NCBI RefSeq assembly: GCF_003254275.1
Contig: NZ_QKZK01000026.1
Span: 1 to 54,232 of the forward strand
DNA: 54,232 bases
From: Breznakibacter xylanolyticus
GTDB lineage: Bacteria > Bacteroidota > Bacteroidia > Bacteroidales > Marinilabiliaceae
Direction: 5' to 3'
A program made the translations under genes and the position numbers. Positions 53,601 through 54,232 of this stretch are shown one piece after another. The notes below the pieces were generated by a model, which had not been told where the DNA came from, did not search any database, and was given only the letters and a program-made list of their open reading frames with translations. Position 1 is the first letter of the stretch, and every line of letters starts with the position of its first letter.

Positions 53601-54037
53601 TCCACAACAATAGATTCAATTTTAATGACATCTATTGCATGATCTCAGAGCATTCTCATTAAACTCCATATAAAATAACACATCCCATTTTAAGAGATGA
53701 CCATATTTGGTTTTTGATAAACAATCAAACATGACACAAGCAAACCCCATCATAAGTTATCCTCCTCATTATTTGGAACGACACAATGGAAACATATTGC
53801 TTCGCATCACCAGACGATAGGTTCAACAGATAAAGCCCCCCAAAAAAAACAGCTGACACAGCATTGATTTCAAATCGTCGTTTACAATTTCTTGCATTCA
53901 ACTCAGCACTTGTTCCCATCAGCCATTATTGAAAATCAAGACTCCACCCCACCTCTAAAACAGATAGACGTTCCATCAACGTTCTTTTATAATGTTTTAA
54001 CAGCGATTAAAACTTCTTCACCAAGAAAACAACCATC
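53601..54037. other. Non-coding spacer between the two small-RNA copies
   Basis: Nothing recognisable. A minus-strand open frame at 53725-53919 has no signal, promoter or family resemblance. Confidence 0.5.
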
Positions 54038-54124
54038 TTTGTAATGTAGATTTTTTTCATAGATTTGGATTTGGTTAACAAAGCTGATTAAGGGGAAAGG
54101 GCAGAGAAATCTGCCCTTTTTTTT
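54038..54124 (+). ncRNA. Predicted short small-RNA gene, copy 2
   Basis: Same unit as copy 1: TTTG at 54038-54041, -7 TAGATTTG at 54060-54067, terminator AAAGGGCAGA-GAAA-TCTGCCCTTT at 54096-54119 followed by T residues. Differences from copy 1 are one base in the spacer, one A lost, one G gained and the T-run. Flanking sequences differ, so the duplication is limited to about 90 bp, exactly the promoter-to-terminator unit. Confidence 0.7.
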
Positions 54125-54232
54125 ATGCACTGACCTAACCGGATGCTTTTTAACCCACTTTGCAGCTATCCCAAAGCCATCGCCTGTATTTCAATGAATT
54201 GTTCATTTTCAAGTTCCGATTTGTGTACTACA

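Overview
The window looks like chromosomal DNA of a member of the Bacteroidota, probably Bacteroidales or a close relative. Evidence: a hybrid-type sensor kinase with periplasmic propeller repeats, several six-bladed beta-propeller lipoproteins, NVEALA-like small exported proteins, TAnnTTTG-type promoters, and the gene order rel - fur - purA. No rRNA, tRNA, CRISPR array or transposase gene was seen.

Layout. (1) 0.07-6.7 kb, minus strand: a sensor kinase without receiver or AraC domains, a GH10 xylanase and a sialate/acetyl-xylan-type esterase, i.e. a small xylan-degradation locus. (2) 7.4-14.2 kb, plus strand: four six-bladed beta-propeller lipoprotein genes, two of them each broken by one in-frame stop, plus two unrecognised lipoproteins. 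(3) 14.5-24.6 kb: a mosaic in which comparatively GC-rich genes (O-antigen-ligase/TPR protein, DUF1573 lipoprotein, RND adaptor) alternate with two AT-rich cassettes of the same design: a near-identical ~78-bp element, a small NVEALA-like exported protein, a perfect 14-15-bp hairpin, a beta-propeller lipoprotein, one or two thioredoxin-like or unknown small proteins, then REP-like palindromes. The second cassette separates the RND adaptor from its presumed transporters. (4) 24.8-36.8 kb: two RND permeases, a TolC-type channel, signal peptidase I and a large alpha/beta-hydrolase-like lipoprotein. (5) 36.9-38.9 kb: ExbB-ExbD-TonB. (6) 39-45 kb: an outer-membrane-barrel-like protein, an ECF sigma factor with two Gln/Glu/Arg-rich proteins that share a helical domain, a NUMOD4/HNH protein, a GroES-family protein and an unknown protein. 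(7) 45.3-53.3 kb: TonB-dependent receptor, nitronate monooxygenase/FabK-like enzyme, Rel, Fur-family regulator and PurA. (8) 53.5-54.1 kb: two near-identical copies of a promoter plus very short transcript plus terminator, probably a duplicated small RNA gene.

The most interesting region is 7.4-24.6 kb. A shared operator (direct repeats 21 bp apart) and structured leader precede both the propeller array and the O-antigen-ligase gene. The repeated 78-bp element marks the left edge of both NVEALA/propeller cassettes. Together these suggest a modular, partly decaying and partly inserted cell-envelope system of small exported peptide, propeller lipoprotein, thiol protein and polymerase/ligase-type membrane enzyme. 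Its function is not known to me.
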